A DNA stretch of 64,000 nucleotides, from NCBI RefSeq assembly GCF_038446955.1, contig NZ_CP151803.1:4960001-5024000 (forward strand). Direction: 5' to 3'. This document shows positions 37,248 through 46,309 of this stretch, in pieces; the first letter of the stretch is position 1, and each line of letters opens with the position of its first letter. Below the pieces are notes generated by a model. That model was not told the origin of the DNA and did not search any database. It saw only the letters and a program-made list of their open reading frames with translations. Position numbers and translations under genes: made by a program. Source of the DNA: Pedobacter sp. FW305-3-2-15-E-R2A2 (lineage in GTDB: Bacteria; Bacteroidota; Bacteroidia; Sphingobacteriales; Sphingobacteriaceae).

Positions 37248-37565
37248 TTGATTATCGGGATAAATACTTTTACCGTTCTACTTTTGGGAGGAGTATTGCT
37301 CTTGGTTTATCTGATGGCCAGCATTTATCAAAAGCGGTTTCATGAAGTCAATCTGGAGGAAATAGGAGCTGTATTTTTTGCCACAACTTCCCTTTGTGGT
37401 GGTACAAAACTGATGTACACCACTTTGCTCCTCCTCGATCCTGGTACAATAGAAAGCGATAAGATATATACCGCATACGGAGGTTTTTGCGTTGTTTGGG
37501 TTTCAGTCCGGAAATTGAAGGAAAAAATCAATTCCGGTCAGAAGAAGAGCAAGCGTGAAATTTAG
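37248..37565 (+). CDS. Small membrane protein of unknown function
   Basis: 105 aa from a TTG start at 37248, directly after the previous stop; the first internal ATG would leave only a remnant. An N-terminal transmembrane helix (FTVLLLGGVLLLVYLMASIY) is followed by a second, weaker one (EIGAVFFATTSLCGGTKLMYTTLLLL) and a third near IYTAYGGFCVVWVSV. The C-terminal tail is very basic (RKLKEKINSGQKKSKREI). No family recognised. A short TGGGG...CCCCA hairpin lies just past the stop. Confidence 0.5.
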   Translation: MIIGINTFTVLLLGGVLLLVYLMASIYQKRFHEVNLEEIGAVFFATTSLCGGTKLMYTTLLLLDPGTIESDKIYTAYGGFCVVWVSVRKLKEKINSGQKKSKREI

Positions 37566-37731
37566 CAATTGCTCATGGGGACACTAACCAGCCCCACACG
37601 CTTAAGACACCGATAAACAGGGAGTAATGTTTTTTTATTGTATTATCTTGAGGTTTAGCATCTTTAAATGACCGATTTTTTGTTATTTTGAGTGTTATTA
37701 ATACACCGGGTTATCTTTATACCAATTCTAC

Positions 37732-38484
37732 ATGCCTGAAGAACAGAAAAACAGCAATATTTTATCCATCGATATCGGTGGAACAAGCATCAAAGCATGT
37801 ATTTTAGACCCTAAGGGTGAACAGCTTTCCGAATTCAAAAAACTTCCCACTCCCAAAAACTCCAGTCCGGAGGAAGTCATCAAATCTATTAAGGAGCTGG
37901 TGGCGACGCTAGACCTTCCTTTCGAGAAAATTTCTATTGGCTTTCCCGGTTACGTAAAATGTGGCATAGTGCAAACCGCACCAAATCTGGCAAAAAACAA
38001 GTGGACCAATGTAGACCTGGCACAACAGATCAGCGATACCTTTGGGAAACCGGTCCGCCTGATCAATGATGCGGATCAGCAGGCACTTGGAATTGTATCC
38101 GGAAAAGGCTTTGAGATTGTCTTTACTGTCGGAACCGGTTTCGGTACTGCTTTAGTATTTGACGGAGACCTGCTTCCACATCTTGAGCTCGCGCATCTTC
38201 CGATCACCAAAACCAAGGATTACGATGATTACCTTGGCAATAAAGCCTTTGAGAAACAAGGAAAAAAAGAATGGAATGAGCGCCTGGAACGCGTGATTGA
38301 AATTTACAAAACCGTATTTAACTACGATACCCTATATATCGGTGGTGGCAACTCCAAAGAGATTAATTTCCCATTAGACCATAACATCAAGCTTGTTTCC
38401 AATAAAGACGGAATCAAGGGTGGTGCAAAATTATGGGACCTGGAAGAGAAGTTTCATGTATTCACCACACACCCTAAAAAATAA
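37732..38484 (+). CDS. ROK-family kinase, polyphosphate glucokinase-like
   Basis: 250 aa, cytosolic. ILSIDIGGTSIKACIL (Asp14-Gly-Gly-Thr) is the phosphate-binding loop of ROK sugar kinases. The body has IGFPGYVKCG, LINDADQQALG with a candidate catalytic Asp, and VFTVGTGFGTALVFDGDLLPHLELAH. The ELxH motif and the absence of the ROK zinc-cysteine motif are as in polyphosphate/ATP glucokinases. The product, glucose 6-phosphate, is the substrate of zwf, encoded two genes downstream in the same operon. gnd follows after 10 bp. Use of polyphosphate rather than ATP is inferred from family resemblance. Confidence 0.82.
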   Translation: MPEEQKNSNILSIDIGGTSIKACILDPKGEQLSEFKKLPTPKNSSPEEVIKSIKELVATLDLPFEKISIGFPGYVKCGIVQTAPNLAKNKWTNVDLAQQISDTFGKPVRLINDADQQALGIVSGKGFEIVFTVGTGFGTALVFDGDLLPHLELAHLPITKTKDYDDYLGNKAFEKQGKKEWNERLERVIEIYKTVFNYDTLYIGGGNSKEINFPLDHNIKLVSNKDGIKGGAKLWDLEEKFHVFTTHPKK

Positions 38485-38494
38485 ATAGCAGATA

Positions 38495-39907
38495 ATGAAC
38501 AAGTACACTTTAGGAATGATTGGCCTGGGCACAATGGGCCGCAATTTATTGCTTAATATGGCCGACAATGGCTACTCAGTAACAGGTTATGATAAGAGTC
38601 AGGACATGTTAAAGAAGCTGGAAGAGGACGGAAAAGCACATCAATTGAAAGGTTATGCTGTCCTTGAAGATTTCATCCAAAGCCTGGAATTACCAAGAAG
38701 AATCGTTCTTTTGGTACCCGCAGGACCGATTGTAGACAGCGTCATCCAGGAACTTCTTCCTTTATTGGACAAGGGTGATCTGATCATTGACAGTGGAAAC
38801 TCACATTTCACAGATACCACCAGACGCTCCTTAGAACTGGCTGATCAGGGGATCCATTTCTTCGGAATGGGCATCTCCGGCGGTGAAGAAGGTGCAAGGT
38901 TCGGACCTAGCATGATGCCTGGTGGTGATAAAGCGGCTTACGAAGCGGTGAAGCCAATTCTTGAAGCAGTTTCTGCAAAAGTGAATGGTGATCCATGTGT
39001 GGCTTATATTGGCCCCGGAGCTTCCGGACATTTTGTTAAAATGGTGCACAATGGCATTGAATATAGCATGATGCAAATCCTTGCGGAAACTTATGACCTG
39101 TTGAAAAACAGCCTGGGTTACAACAACGAGCAAATCTATGCGGTATTTGAAAAATGGAACAATGGCCGTTTGAAATCGTTTCTATTGGAAGTAACCAGAG
39201 ATATTTTCAAAGTAAAGGATGAAAAATCCGGAGGTTTCCTGATTGATGTGATCAAGGACCAGGCAAAATCTAAAGGAACCGGAAAATGGACTTCCCAGGT
39301 TTCTATGGATCTTCAGTTGCCAATTCCTACCATCAATGAATCGGTAAGTGCCAGAGATCTTTCTAAATTTAAAGATTTAAGGGTAGCACTTGACAAAGCT
39401 TTACCTCATCCTTCTCTAAAAATTGACAACCCGGAAGAATTTATCGTTCATTTAGAGCAGGCGCTTTATTTTGCCATGATCACTTCTTATGCACAGGGTT
39501 TACATTTATTAAATCAGGCTTCTATAGAATATAAATATGAGCTGAACCTACAGGAGATCTCTCAGATCTGGCGTGGAGGATGTATCATCAGGGCAGTATT
39601 GCTGGAAGATATTTATCAGGCTTATAAAAAACAACCTCAACTACCTCACCTTTATTCCGATGAAAGCATTCAGCAACAGTTGAAAGACATCATTCCAGGA
39701 ACAAGAAATGTGGTGGTTACTGCAATCAATCATGGTATTGCCGTACCGTGTTTTGCCTCTGCCCTAACCTATTATGATTCGTTAAGAACAGCAAATTCAC
39801 CGTTGAACTTAACGCAGGCGCAGCGAGACTTTTTTGGCGCACATACTTTTGAACGTACAGACAGCGAAGGAATATTTCACGCAGACTGGAATTCAGACAA
39901 TTTATAA
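38495..39907 (+). CDS. gnd: 6-phosphogluconate dehydrogenase, NADP-dependent, decarboxylating
   Basis: 470 aa, full family length. The N-terminal Rossmann domain starts YTLGMIGLGTMGRNLLLNMADNGYSV. DLIIDSGNSHF and GMGISGGEEGARFGPSMMPGG are family signatures. GPGASGHFVKMVHNGIEY carries the catalytic Lys and substrate-binding His-Asn. The all-helical C-terminal domain runs from about 180 to the end. It converts 6-phosphogluconate to ribulose 5-phosphate, CO2 and NADPH. It lies between the glucokinase-like gene and zwf, so the operon encodes all three enzymes of the oxidative pentose phosphate branch. Confidence 0.97.
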   Translation: MNKYTLGMIGLGTMGRNLLLNMADNGYSVTGYDKSQDMLKKLEEDGKAHQLKGYAVLEDFIQSLELPRRIVLLVPAGPIVDSVIQELLPLLDKGDLIIDSGNSHFTDTTRRSLELADQGIHFFGMGISGGEEGARFGPSMMPGGDKAAYEAVKPILEAVSAKVNGDPCVAYIGPGASGHFVKMVHNGIEYSMMQILAETYDLLKNSLGYNNEQIYAVFEKWNNGRLKSFLLEVTRDIFKVKDEKSGGFLIDVIKDQAKSKGTGKWTSQVSMDLQLPIPTINESVSARDLSKFKDLRVALDKALPHPSLKIDNPEEFIVHLEQALYFAMITSYAQGLHLLNQASIEYKYELNLQEISQIWRGGCIIRAVLLEDIYQAYKKQPQLPHLYSDESIQQQLKDIIPGTRNVVVTAINHGIAVPCFASALTYYDSLRTANSPLNLTQAQRDFFGAHTFERTDSEGIFHADWNSDNL

Positions 39908-39943
39908 ATAACCCCAGTGAACTAAAGACACAAATTCACAACA

Positions 39944-41455
39944 ATGAAAACAAGCATCAACCTCAATCCAACCATAATCGTCATTTTTGGTGGTACCGGT
40001 GATTTAAATTTGCGCAAACTTGCGCCTGCACTTTACAATCTGTATTCTGATGGCTTTATGCCGGCAAAATATGCGATCATTGGTACAGCCCGAAAGAAGC
40101 TTACTGATGATGACTTCAGAAAAACATTGATGGAAGGCGTAAACAGCTTCTCCAGATCCGGTAAGGTGAAGGAAGAAAAGTGGAGCAAATTTGCAGAACA
40201 TATTCATTATAGCCCGGTTGATGTAGAAGCTCCGGAAACTTTTGGCGTTTTAAAAACCAATATTGAGAAGTACAAGGAAGAATTTGGTCAGAATACACAA
40301 GTCCTGTACTACCTTGCGGTAGCACCGAACCTGTTTCCGCTGATTGCCAAATGCATTTCAGAATATGACCTTGCCGGAGAGGAAGACAATTGCAGAATCG
40401 TGATTGAAAAACCTTTTGGAAGAGATCTGGAAACCGCAAGAGAACTCAACAGTATCCTGACCAGTATCTTTACCGAGAAACAAATCTATCGCATCGATCA
40501 TTATCTGGGCAAAGAAACGGTTCAAAACATCATGGCCTTCCGTTTTGCCAACTCCTTCCTGGAGCCACTTTGGAACAGGACCTATATTGACCACGTACAG
40601 ATCTCTGTAACGGAGCAATTGGGTGTGGGTGATAGAGGTGGTTACTATGAAGGTGCCGGTGCGTTGAGAGACATGATCCAGAATCACCTGCTTCAATTGC
40701 TTTGTTTAATTGGAATGGAAACTCCGATTAACTTTGATGCGGATGAGATCAGAAATAAAAAAGTAGATGTATTGAAGGCAATGCGTCCTTTCAGTCCGGA
40801 AGACATCAGGTTTAGCACCGTCCGCGGACAGTATACCAAAGGATGGGTAGAGGGTAAAGAAGTACCGGGATACCGCCATGAGAATGGCGTTGATCCGGAT
40901 TCAAATACAGAAACCTTTGCTGCAATTAAATTCTTTGTAGACAACTGGAGATGGCAGGGAATTCCTTTCTATGTACGTACAGGAAAGCGTTTATTCCAGA
41001 CTTCTTCATTGATCACCATTCAGTTTAAAGATGTGCCTCATCAGGTTTTCCCTTCTGGCGTAACCGAACACTGGCAACAAAACAGGCTGATCATCAGCAT
41101 CCAGCCGGAAATGAGTATCCGTTTGCAGGTTCAGGCGAAAAGACCTGGACTGGACATGGTCTTAAATCCTGTAGACATGGTTTTCGATTATAAAGGAACT
41201 TATACCGCGCAGGCACCGGAAGCTTATGAAACCTTGTTATTGGATGTGATGACCGGAGATCAGACACAGTTTATGCGTGCGGATCAGGTAGAAAGTGCCT
41301 GGGAATTATTGATGCCGATTGTACATGCATGGGAGACTAAAAAATCATTGAGCTTCCCTAACTATACTGCAGATTCATGGGGTCCTGAAGATGCAGAAGC
41401 GCTGATCGCCAGAGATGGTTTCCATTGGTTTACTTTACCATTGAACAAGGATTAA
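39944..41455 (+). CDS. zwf: Glucose-6-phosphate 1-dehydrogenase
   Basis: 503 aa. The nucleotide-binding motif IVIFGGTGDLNLRKLAPALY is near the N terminus. RIDHYLGKETVQN is the active-site signature with the substrate-binding Lys and catalytic His nearby. The C-terminal alpha+beta domain includes WRWQGIPFYVRTGKRL. It oxidises glucose 6-phosphate to 6-phosphogluconolactone and makes NADPH. It follows gnd by 36 bp. The spacing to pgl is larger (84 bp) and holds a long hairpin, so zwf and pgl levels may be uncoupled. Confidence 0.97.
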   Translation: MKTSINLNPTIIVIFGGTGDLNLRKLAPALYNLYSDGFMPAKYAIIGTARKKLTDDDFRKTLMEGVNSFSRSGKVKEEKWSKFAEHIHYSPVDVEAPETFGVLKTNIEKYKEEFGQNTQVLYYLAVAPNLFPLIAKCISEYDLAGEEDNCRIVIEKPFGRDLETARELNSILTSIFTEKQIYRIDHYLGKETVQNIMAFRFANSFLEPLWNRTYIDHVQISVTEQLGVGDRGGYYEGAGALRDMIQNHLLQLLCLIGMETPINFDADEIRNKKVDVLKAMRPFSPEDIRFSTVRGQYTKGWVEGKEVPGYRHENGVDPDSNTETFAAIKFFVDNWRWQGIPFYVRTGKRLFQTSSLITIQFKDVPHQVFPSGVTEHWQQNRLIISIQPEMSIRLQVQAKRPGLDMVLNPVDMVFDYKGTYTAQAPEAYETLLLDVMTGDQTQFMRADQVESAWELLMPIVHAWETKKSLSFPNYTADSWGPEDAEALIARDGFHWFTLPLNKD

Positions 41456-41470
41456 AAAATAAAATTTTTT

Positions 41471-41519
41471 AAGAGGCTAATCTTAAAGCGGTCGTGTACA
41501 GCTTTAGGATTGGCCTCTT
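41471..41519 (+). promoter_or_regulatory. Long intercistronic RNA hairpin between zwf and pgl
   Basis: Bases 41471-41489 (AAGAGGCTAATCTTAAAGC) pair with 41501-41519 (GCTTTAGGATTGGCCTCTT) over 19 uninterrupted base pairs, two of them G-U, around an 11-base loop. The two G-U pairs are formed only in RNA of the plus strand. No U-run follows, so it is unlikely to be a plain terminator. It is 15 bp after the zwf stop and 20 bp before the pgl ATG. Confidence 0.75.
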
Positions 41520-41539
41520 GACAATAAAAACAACTCGTG

Positions 41540-42265
41540 ATGAACTTATTGATTTATAAAACCCAGGAAGAATTACAGGAAGATCTTGTTGATTACATTG
41601 TGGCAATTGCGAATAAAGCGATTGAAGAACATGGCATTTTCAACTTCGTATTAACCGGGGGGAACTCTCCAAAGGCATTGTATCATTCGCTGGCAACAAC
41701 CTATAAAGAAAAGATCGACTGGACTAAAGTCTATTTCTTTTTTGGAGATGAGCGCAATGTGATGCCGACTCATGAGAGTTACAATGGCCTGATGGCAAAA
41801 AATGCGATGCTTGACCTGCTGGAGATTCCTGAAGATCAGATTTTCTATGTAGACACTACCCTGGCTCCTGAAAAGGCGGCTATTGAGTACACAAAAGCAA
41901 TCAACGCGCATTTCAAGGGTTCAGATCTAAATTTCGACCTGATCCTTTTAGGAATGGGTGATGATGCACATACAGCTTCCCTCTTTCCCGGAACTTCGAT
42001 CTTAAACAGCAAGGAAGTAGAAGTTGATTCTGTATTTGTAGAGAAGTTATCTACTTACCGCATCAGCTTTACCGCTCCACTGATCAACAAAGCAAGAAAC
42101 ATTGCCTTCCTGGTTTTTGGAGAAAACAAGGCCAATGCCGTAAAACATGTCATTGAGGATAAGAAAAAGAACACCAAATTATACCCTACACAATTGATCC
42201 AACCAATTGATGGAAGTGTAACCTGGTTCTTAGATGATGCTGCAGCAGCCTTGCTGGACAGCTAA
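41540..42265 (+). CDS. pgl: 6-phosphogluconolactonase
   Basis: 241 aa from the ATG at 41540; a GTG directly before it is also in frame but less likely. Family motifs: FVLTGGNSPKALYHSLA, VYFFFGDERNVMPTHESYN, LILLGMGDDAHTASLFPG with the catalytic His, and a C-terminal ITFTAPLINKA-type strand (here RISFTAPLINKARNIAFLVFGENKA). It hydrolyses 6-phosphogluconolactone, linking zwf and gnd. It is the last gene of the operon and is followed by a strong hairpin. Confidence 0.96.
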   Translation: MNLLIYKTQEELQEDLVDYIVAIANKAIEEHGIFNFVLTGGNSPKALYHSLATTYKEKIDWTKVYFFFGDERNVMPTHESYNGLMAKNAMLDLLEIPEDQIFYVDTTLAPEKAAIEYTKAINAHFKGSDLNFDLILLGMGDDAHTASLFPGTSILNSKEVEVDSVFVEKLSTYRISFTAPLINKARNIAFLVFGENKANAVKHVIEDKKKNTKLYPTQLIQPIDGSVTWFLDDAAAALLDS

Positions 42266-42308
42266 TTAAATAACATAAATCCCGATTCTTAAGAAGAGGG
42301 CTTAGCCA

Positions 42309-42338
42309 CAAAGGGCATCCGGAACCGGATGCCCTTTG
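42309..42338 (+). terminator. Hairpin terminator after pgl
   Basis: CAAAGGGCATCCGG (42309-42322) is followed by AA and then its exact complement CCGGATGCCCTTTG (42325-42338), giving a very stable stem. The downstream sequence TCGTATACTTCT is only mildly U-rich. It lies 43 bp past the pgl stop. Confidence 0.72.
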
Positions 42339-42691
42339 TCGTATACTTCTCAGCTATTGGATAGCCAACGCTAATCTTATGTTTCTGGTATTGCCTTAGA
42401 ATTTGATCGAATGAATGTCCAAAAAAGTATCGAATATTATTACAAAAACCCTGAACAGAATGAATATTTTTTCATAAAAAGCAAAAAACCTTGACCAATT
42501 AATGATTAAAGGCGCAAACAACATTGATTTGATGTTTTTTGAATAAAAAAAGCATCAATAATACCAGCAAAAATGAACAATATGAACAGAAATTAAGCCC
42601 CTGTTCTGGCCTAAGTTTGAGGTAATAAAAAACCAATTGACTGTTTTGACGCTCTCAGGCGCATTTAAAACAGCCATAATTGCCGCTTACT
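42339..42691. other. AT-rich intergenic region with promoter candidate for the T9SS cassette
   Basis: TAAGTTTG at 42612-42619 matches the -7 consensus TAnnTTTG, 73 bp before the ATG at 42692, but no convincing -33 TTG is seen. A hairpin-forming repeat TTGATG-T6 ... A6-GCATCAA lies at 42529-42558. No RNA gene or extra coding frame recognised. Confidence 0.4.
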
Positions 42692-44503
42692 ATGCTCTTG
42701 TTCAGACTGAAAAATAGATTTACCGGTTATTTTTGGTTGCTACTGACTTTAATGTTAGTGGCTGGAGGAGGGAATATGGCAAAAGGGCAATTGAGAACTT
42801 ATGCCACATTGAGCACACAAGGTGGAACAGGGACGGTTACCGGTCTGGCGAATGTCAGAGGAGCCAGTACTACAACTCCTCCGGCAGGATCAACGCCTGC
42901 GAATCTTTCTGCTACCGGAACAACAGGCGCATTGGGTGGATCTGCGGTTTCGGTGTATATCAATTTACAATTTGCATCCAATGTTCCTTCAAATACAGTC
43001 GTATTTATAAAAGTCTCCGCAATAACGCTTCCCTCAATAGCCAGTTCTGTTACCGCAGTAGCCTACAATAATTCTACTGCTGCCACTGGTTCAACTTTTT
43101 ACAATTTAGTAGCAGGAGATGGCACTCAATATATCGGGGTTTATGCAACCAGCGTATTCAATCAGGTTCGCCTTATCGTAACCGGAGCTGGTGGCGGGCT
43201 TTTAGGTGCTCCCGCTGAAACAGCTAGTGCAAATGTATTTTATGCCTTTTACAGCACATCGAATACCGCCGACTGTGGATCAGCAATAGGGACTTCATGG
43301 TCTGGAAATGGAACAGTTGTTAATTCATCAAATGCAATAGATGGTAATTTGGCCACCTATTCAGACATTACTCCTTCCCTCCTGTTAAGTACCGTTGAAC
43401 AGAGCTTTTATTTCTCGGGCCCATCGGTTACAAACGACGAAGTAAAGGCAACCCTTTCCATCCCGCCCTCAGTATTAAGTCTTGGCTTACTTAGTAATAT
43501 AACAGTAAATGCCTACAATGGCAGCAATACGACACCTGTCTGGACGACTAATCTCGGTGCTGTATTAAGCCTTGACCTACTCGGACTTTTTAATACGGGA
43601 GCGCCAATTACCGTTTCTGTTAAGCCTACCCTCCCCTTCGACAGGCTTTCTATAAATTATAGTGCCGTAGTAGGGCTTCTGGTTACCTTACATGTTCATG
43701 AAGTTCAAAGAACCAGTGCCAGCCCGGTATTTACGGTTCAAAACGCAACTATTTGTGCGAATTCCACCGCTACATTAATTGCGACTGCTCCTTCAGGAAA
43801 CCAAACCCTCTGGTATGATGCCAGTGGTACCCTTGTTTTTACTGGCAATAGTTTCACGACGCCTGCATTAAGTACAACGACTACCTATTACGCAGCGACT
43901 GCTAAAATCGGATGTACAGGAGAATCATTGAGGCTGCCAGCCGTTGTTACGGTTAATCCCCTCCCCACGGTAGCGCCAATTACAGGAACCACCAGCATTT
44001 GTTTAAATCAAAGCACCACACTAGCCAGCACCACAACCGGCGGAGTGTGGTCCAGCAGTGCTACCGGAGTAGCCACTATAAACAGCAGCACAGGGATCCT
44101 GAGCACCGTTTCCGCCGGAACCAGCACCATCACTTACACCTATACAGATCCGACTACCACCTGTACTAATTCGGTTACGACTATCCTTACTGTAAAGCCT
44201 CTGCCTACCCTGACAAGTAGCTTAACACCTGCTATTTGCAGCAGCAGTCCCTTCAGTTATACCGCAACCAGCAGTCTGGGCAGCACCAGCTTTAGCTGGA
44301 CCCGTGCAACAGTTGCCGGCATCAGCAATGCTTCGGGCTCAGGCCTCAGCAGTGCCATTAATGAAACCCTTATCAATACCACTAATGCTGCAATTACGGT
44401 CACCTATATCTTCAGCTTAACAGCAGACGGTTGCAGCAACGCGGTAAATGTCCAGTTAAAAGTGAACCCCAAACCCGGGGCGCCTCATATATTATCTCAA
44501 TAA
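42692..44503 (+). CDS. Exported Ig-like (PKD/BIG-type) surface protein
   Basis: 603 aa from the ATG at 42692; an upstream TTG in frame adds four residues. The signal segment is RFTGYFWLLLTLMLVAGGGNMAKGQ. Residues about 25-330 form a Ser/Thr-rich beta domain of unknown family. From about 350 come Ig-like units: ATICANSTATLIATAPSG with TLWYD, then GTTSICLNQSTTLASTT with GVATINSSTGILS (BIG2-like), then a PKD-like unit ending VNPKPGAPHILSQ. It lacks a T9SS sorting domain and ends abruptly after a linker that normally joins two Ig units. It begins a four-gene unit with a CTD protein and PorP/SprF. Role in surface adhesion is inferred. Confidence 0.72.
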   Translation: MLLFRLKNRFTGYFWLLLTLMLVAGGGNMAKGQLRTYATLSTQGGTGTVTGLANVRGASTTTPPAGSTPANLSATGTTGALGGSAVSVYINLQFASNVPSNTVVFIKVSAITLPSIASSVTAVAYNNSTAATGSTFYNLVAGDGTQYIGVYATSVFNQVRLIVTGAGGGLLGAPAETASANVFYAFYSTSNTADCGSAIGTSWSGNGTVVNSSNAIDGNLATYSDITPSLLLSTVEQSFYFSGPSVTNDEVKATLSIPPSVLSLGLLSNITVNAYNGSNTTPVWTTNLGAVLSLDLLGLFNTGAPITVSVKPTLPFDRLSINYSAVVGLLVTLHVHEVQRTSASPVFTVQNATICANSTATLIATAPSGNQTLWYDASGTLVFTGNSFTTPALSTTTTYYAATAKIGCTGESLRLPAVVTVNPLPTVAPITGTTSICLNQSTTLASTTTGGVWSSSATGVATINSSTGILSTVSAGTSTITYTYTDPTTTCTNSVTTILTVKPLPTLTSSLTPAICSSSPFSYTATSSLGSTSFSWTRATVAGISNASGSGLSSAINETLINTTNAAITVTYIFSLTADGCSNAVNVQLKVNPKPGAPHILSQ

Positions 44504-44542
44504 CCCTCTTAACTATTTATCCAAATTCAAACTCTTAAAATT

Positions 44543-45292
44543 ATGAAAACGACAAGTAAAACAATCAGATTAGCAATGGCATTTTGTTTACTATTCATCT
44601 TACCAATGGGTGTTTTTGCCGCAGTACCGGACATTTATGTATGTGGGACCGGATCAGTTACCCTTGCCTATACCGGCAGTTACACCCTTGTCACCGGAGA
44701 TAAGGTCGTTTGGCAAAAAGTAGATGCAGTAGGAGCACCTGTCAGCGGTTCTGCTGCTGTCACTAACACTTACTCCGGAACAGCAGGCAGCGCAGACCTT
44801 ACCGTTGCCGGCGGTACGGATATGACCACCGCCGGAGAACACTTTTGGGTAGCCCATGTGATCAGTGCAGACCCTGCGGCCTGTACGGGTGACGTTTCCG
44901 CTGCGATCGATATTTATATGTTGCCAACTTTTACGGTAGCCGTTACCCCCGCAGCAACATCTTATTGTGTCGCGGGAACAACAAATACCACAAAAACCGT
45001 AGTGAGCTCATTGGCAACCCCAGCTTCAGGGCTTCCAACAGGAGTAGTTTTTGACTACGACTGGATTGGCACCACTGCCGGCGCAGGTGCTGTGGATGGT
45101 ACAGATTCGAAAAAATTCAACATGACTTCTACCACTCCTGCAAGTTATACCGTTACCTCGAACGTAAAATACAATGTAAGCGGAACAGGAAAAACACTGA
45201 AATCGGCGGGCGGCACAGCTTGTACACAAGCAGAATCGACGATCATCACGGTAGCACCTAAACCAGGAACACCAACCATTACCGTTTCCTAA
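44543..45292 (+). CDS. Exported Ig-like protein, second member of the T9SS-linked cassette
   Basis: 249 aa with a clear signal peptide (IRLAMAFCLLFILPMGVFA). The mature part is Thr/Ala-rich with a GSVTLAYTGSYTLVTGDKVVWQKVD Ig-like unit and a second unit around TSYCVAGTTNTTKTVVSS. Like the preceding protein it ends on a linker-like tail (APKPGTPTITVS) with no sorting domain. It begins 39 bp after the preceding stop. No precise family recognised; probable surface-exposed or secreted subunit. Confidence 0.65.
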   Translation: MKTTSKTIRLAMAFCLLFILPMGVFAAVPDIYVCGTGSVTLAYTGSYTLVTGDKVVWQKVDAVGAPVSGSAAVTNTYSGTAGSADLTVAGGTDMTTAGEHFWVAHVISADPAACTGDVSAAIDIYMLPTFTVAVTPAATSYCVAGTTNTTKTVVSSLATPASGLPTGVVFDYDWIGTTAGAGAVDGTDSKKFNMTSTTPASYTVTSNVKYNVSGTGKTLKSAGGTACTQAESTIITVAPKPGTPTITVS

Positions 45293-45336
45293 CCAAATTG
45301 TATAAATGCCAGGAATGGCTATTGATTGATAAATAC

Positions 45337-46284
45337 ATGTCCTATAGAAAAAAAAGTTTTGTGTCAGGTATGCTGTTGCTAAGTGCAACAGCATGCTTTG
45401 CGCAATCTTCCGGTTCCGCCACTGCGAATATCCCAAATGGATCTTCTTTAAAGTTGCGGGCCAATTCTGTGAGCGCGGTATCTTATCAATGGATCAAAGA
45501 CGAATTAACCATACCAGGGGCCACGCAGGAGGAATACCAGGCATTCGCTCCCGGTACTTATACCGTCATTTCATTTAACGCAGAGGGCTGTGCTTCCGAC
45601 ATCTCCCCTCCACTCGTCCTGACTGCTGATCCGGTCGGCTCGGTTAGTGCAGATGTCATGATCAAAAAACAATCTGAATCAAAAGGGGTCAGCATCAACA
45701 ACACCTTTGATTACACTATTCAGGTGAAGAATAACGGTGCAGGTGCAGCAAATATGATCAAGGTTCAGGATGTACTTCCCAATGAATTGAGCCTCGAAGA
45801 TCTTGGCCGGCCTACTCTCGGATTTGCGAACTACAACCAGGGAAGCAAAACCATTGTATGGGAAATTGTTAAACTGGAAAATGGACAGACTGCAGACCTC
45901 AGAATAAAGGTCAAAGCTTTAAATCCCGGGATGATCAGCAACACCGCTACGGTAAGCGCGAATGAACAGGACCCTAATATGAGCAACAACAGCTCAACCG
46001 ATCTTAAATCGGTCACCAATATTACGATTCCCAATGTATTTACCCCAAATGGAGATGGATTAAACGACACCTTCACCATCCCTGGTCTCGAGTTTTTTGA
46101 AGCCAATGAGCTCACCATGTTCAACCGATGGGGCTCTACGGTCTTTGACAAAAAAGGGTATAAAAATGACTGGGATGGCAGCCAATTGAATGAAGGCACT
46201 TACTTCTATTTATTGAAGATCAAATCTGCATCCAACAAATGGGAGGTTTACAAAGGTTTCATTACCATTATCCGCGGAAAATAG
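45337..46284 (+). CDS. DUF11-type protein with T9SS type-B (CHU_C) sorting domain
   Basis: 315 aa from the ATG at 45337, which opens a signal peptide (MSYRKKSFVSGMLLLSATACFAQ); a TTG 39 bp upstream is in frame but less likely. An Ig-like unit (about 25-105: VSYQWIKDELTIPGATQEEY) precedes a DUF11 repeat (about 107-220: FDYTIQVKNNGAGAANMIKVQDVLP). The C terminus (about 227-315) is the gliding-motility-associated domain: VTNITIPNVFTPNGDGLNDTF, LTMFNRWGSTVFDKKGYKNDWDG, EGTYFYLLKI. This directs export and anchoring by the type IX system. The PorP/SprF gene starts 25 bp downstream and is the usual partner of such cargo. Confidence 0.88.
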   Translation: MSYRKKSFVSGMLLLSATACFAQSSGSATANIPNGSSLKLRANSVSAVSYQWIKDELTIPGATQEEYQAFAPGTYTVISFNAEGCASDISPPLVLTADPVGSVSADVMIKKQSESKGVSINNTFDYTIQVKNNGAGAANMIKVQDVLPNELSLEDLGRPTLGFANYNQGSKTIVWEIVKLENGQTADLRIKVKALNPGMISNTATVSANEQDPNMSNNSSTDLKSVTNITIPNVFTPNGDGLNDTFTIPGLEFFEANELTMFNRWGSTVFDKKGYKNDWDGSQLNEGTYFYLLKIKSASNKWEVYKGFITIIRGK

Positions 46285-46309
46285 AACCTAACATGACTCA
46301 GTTATCAAG

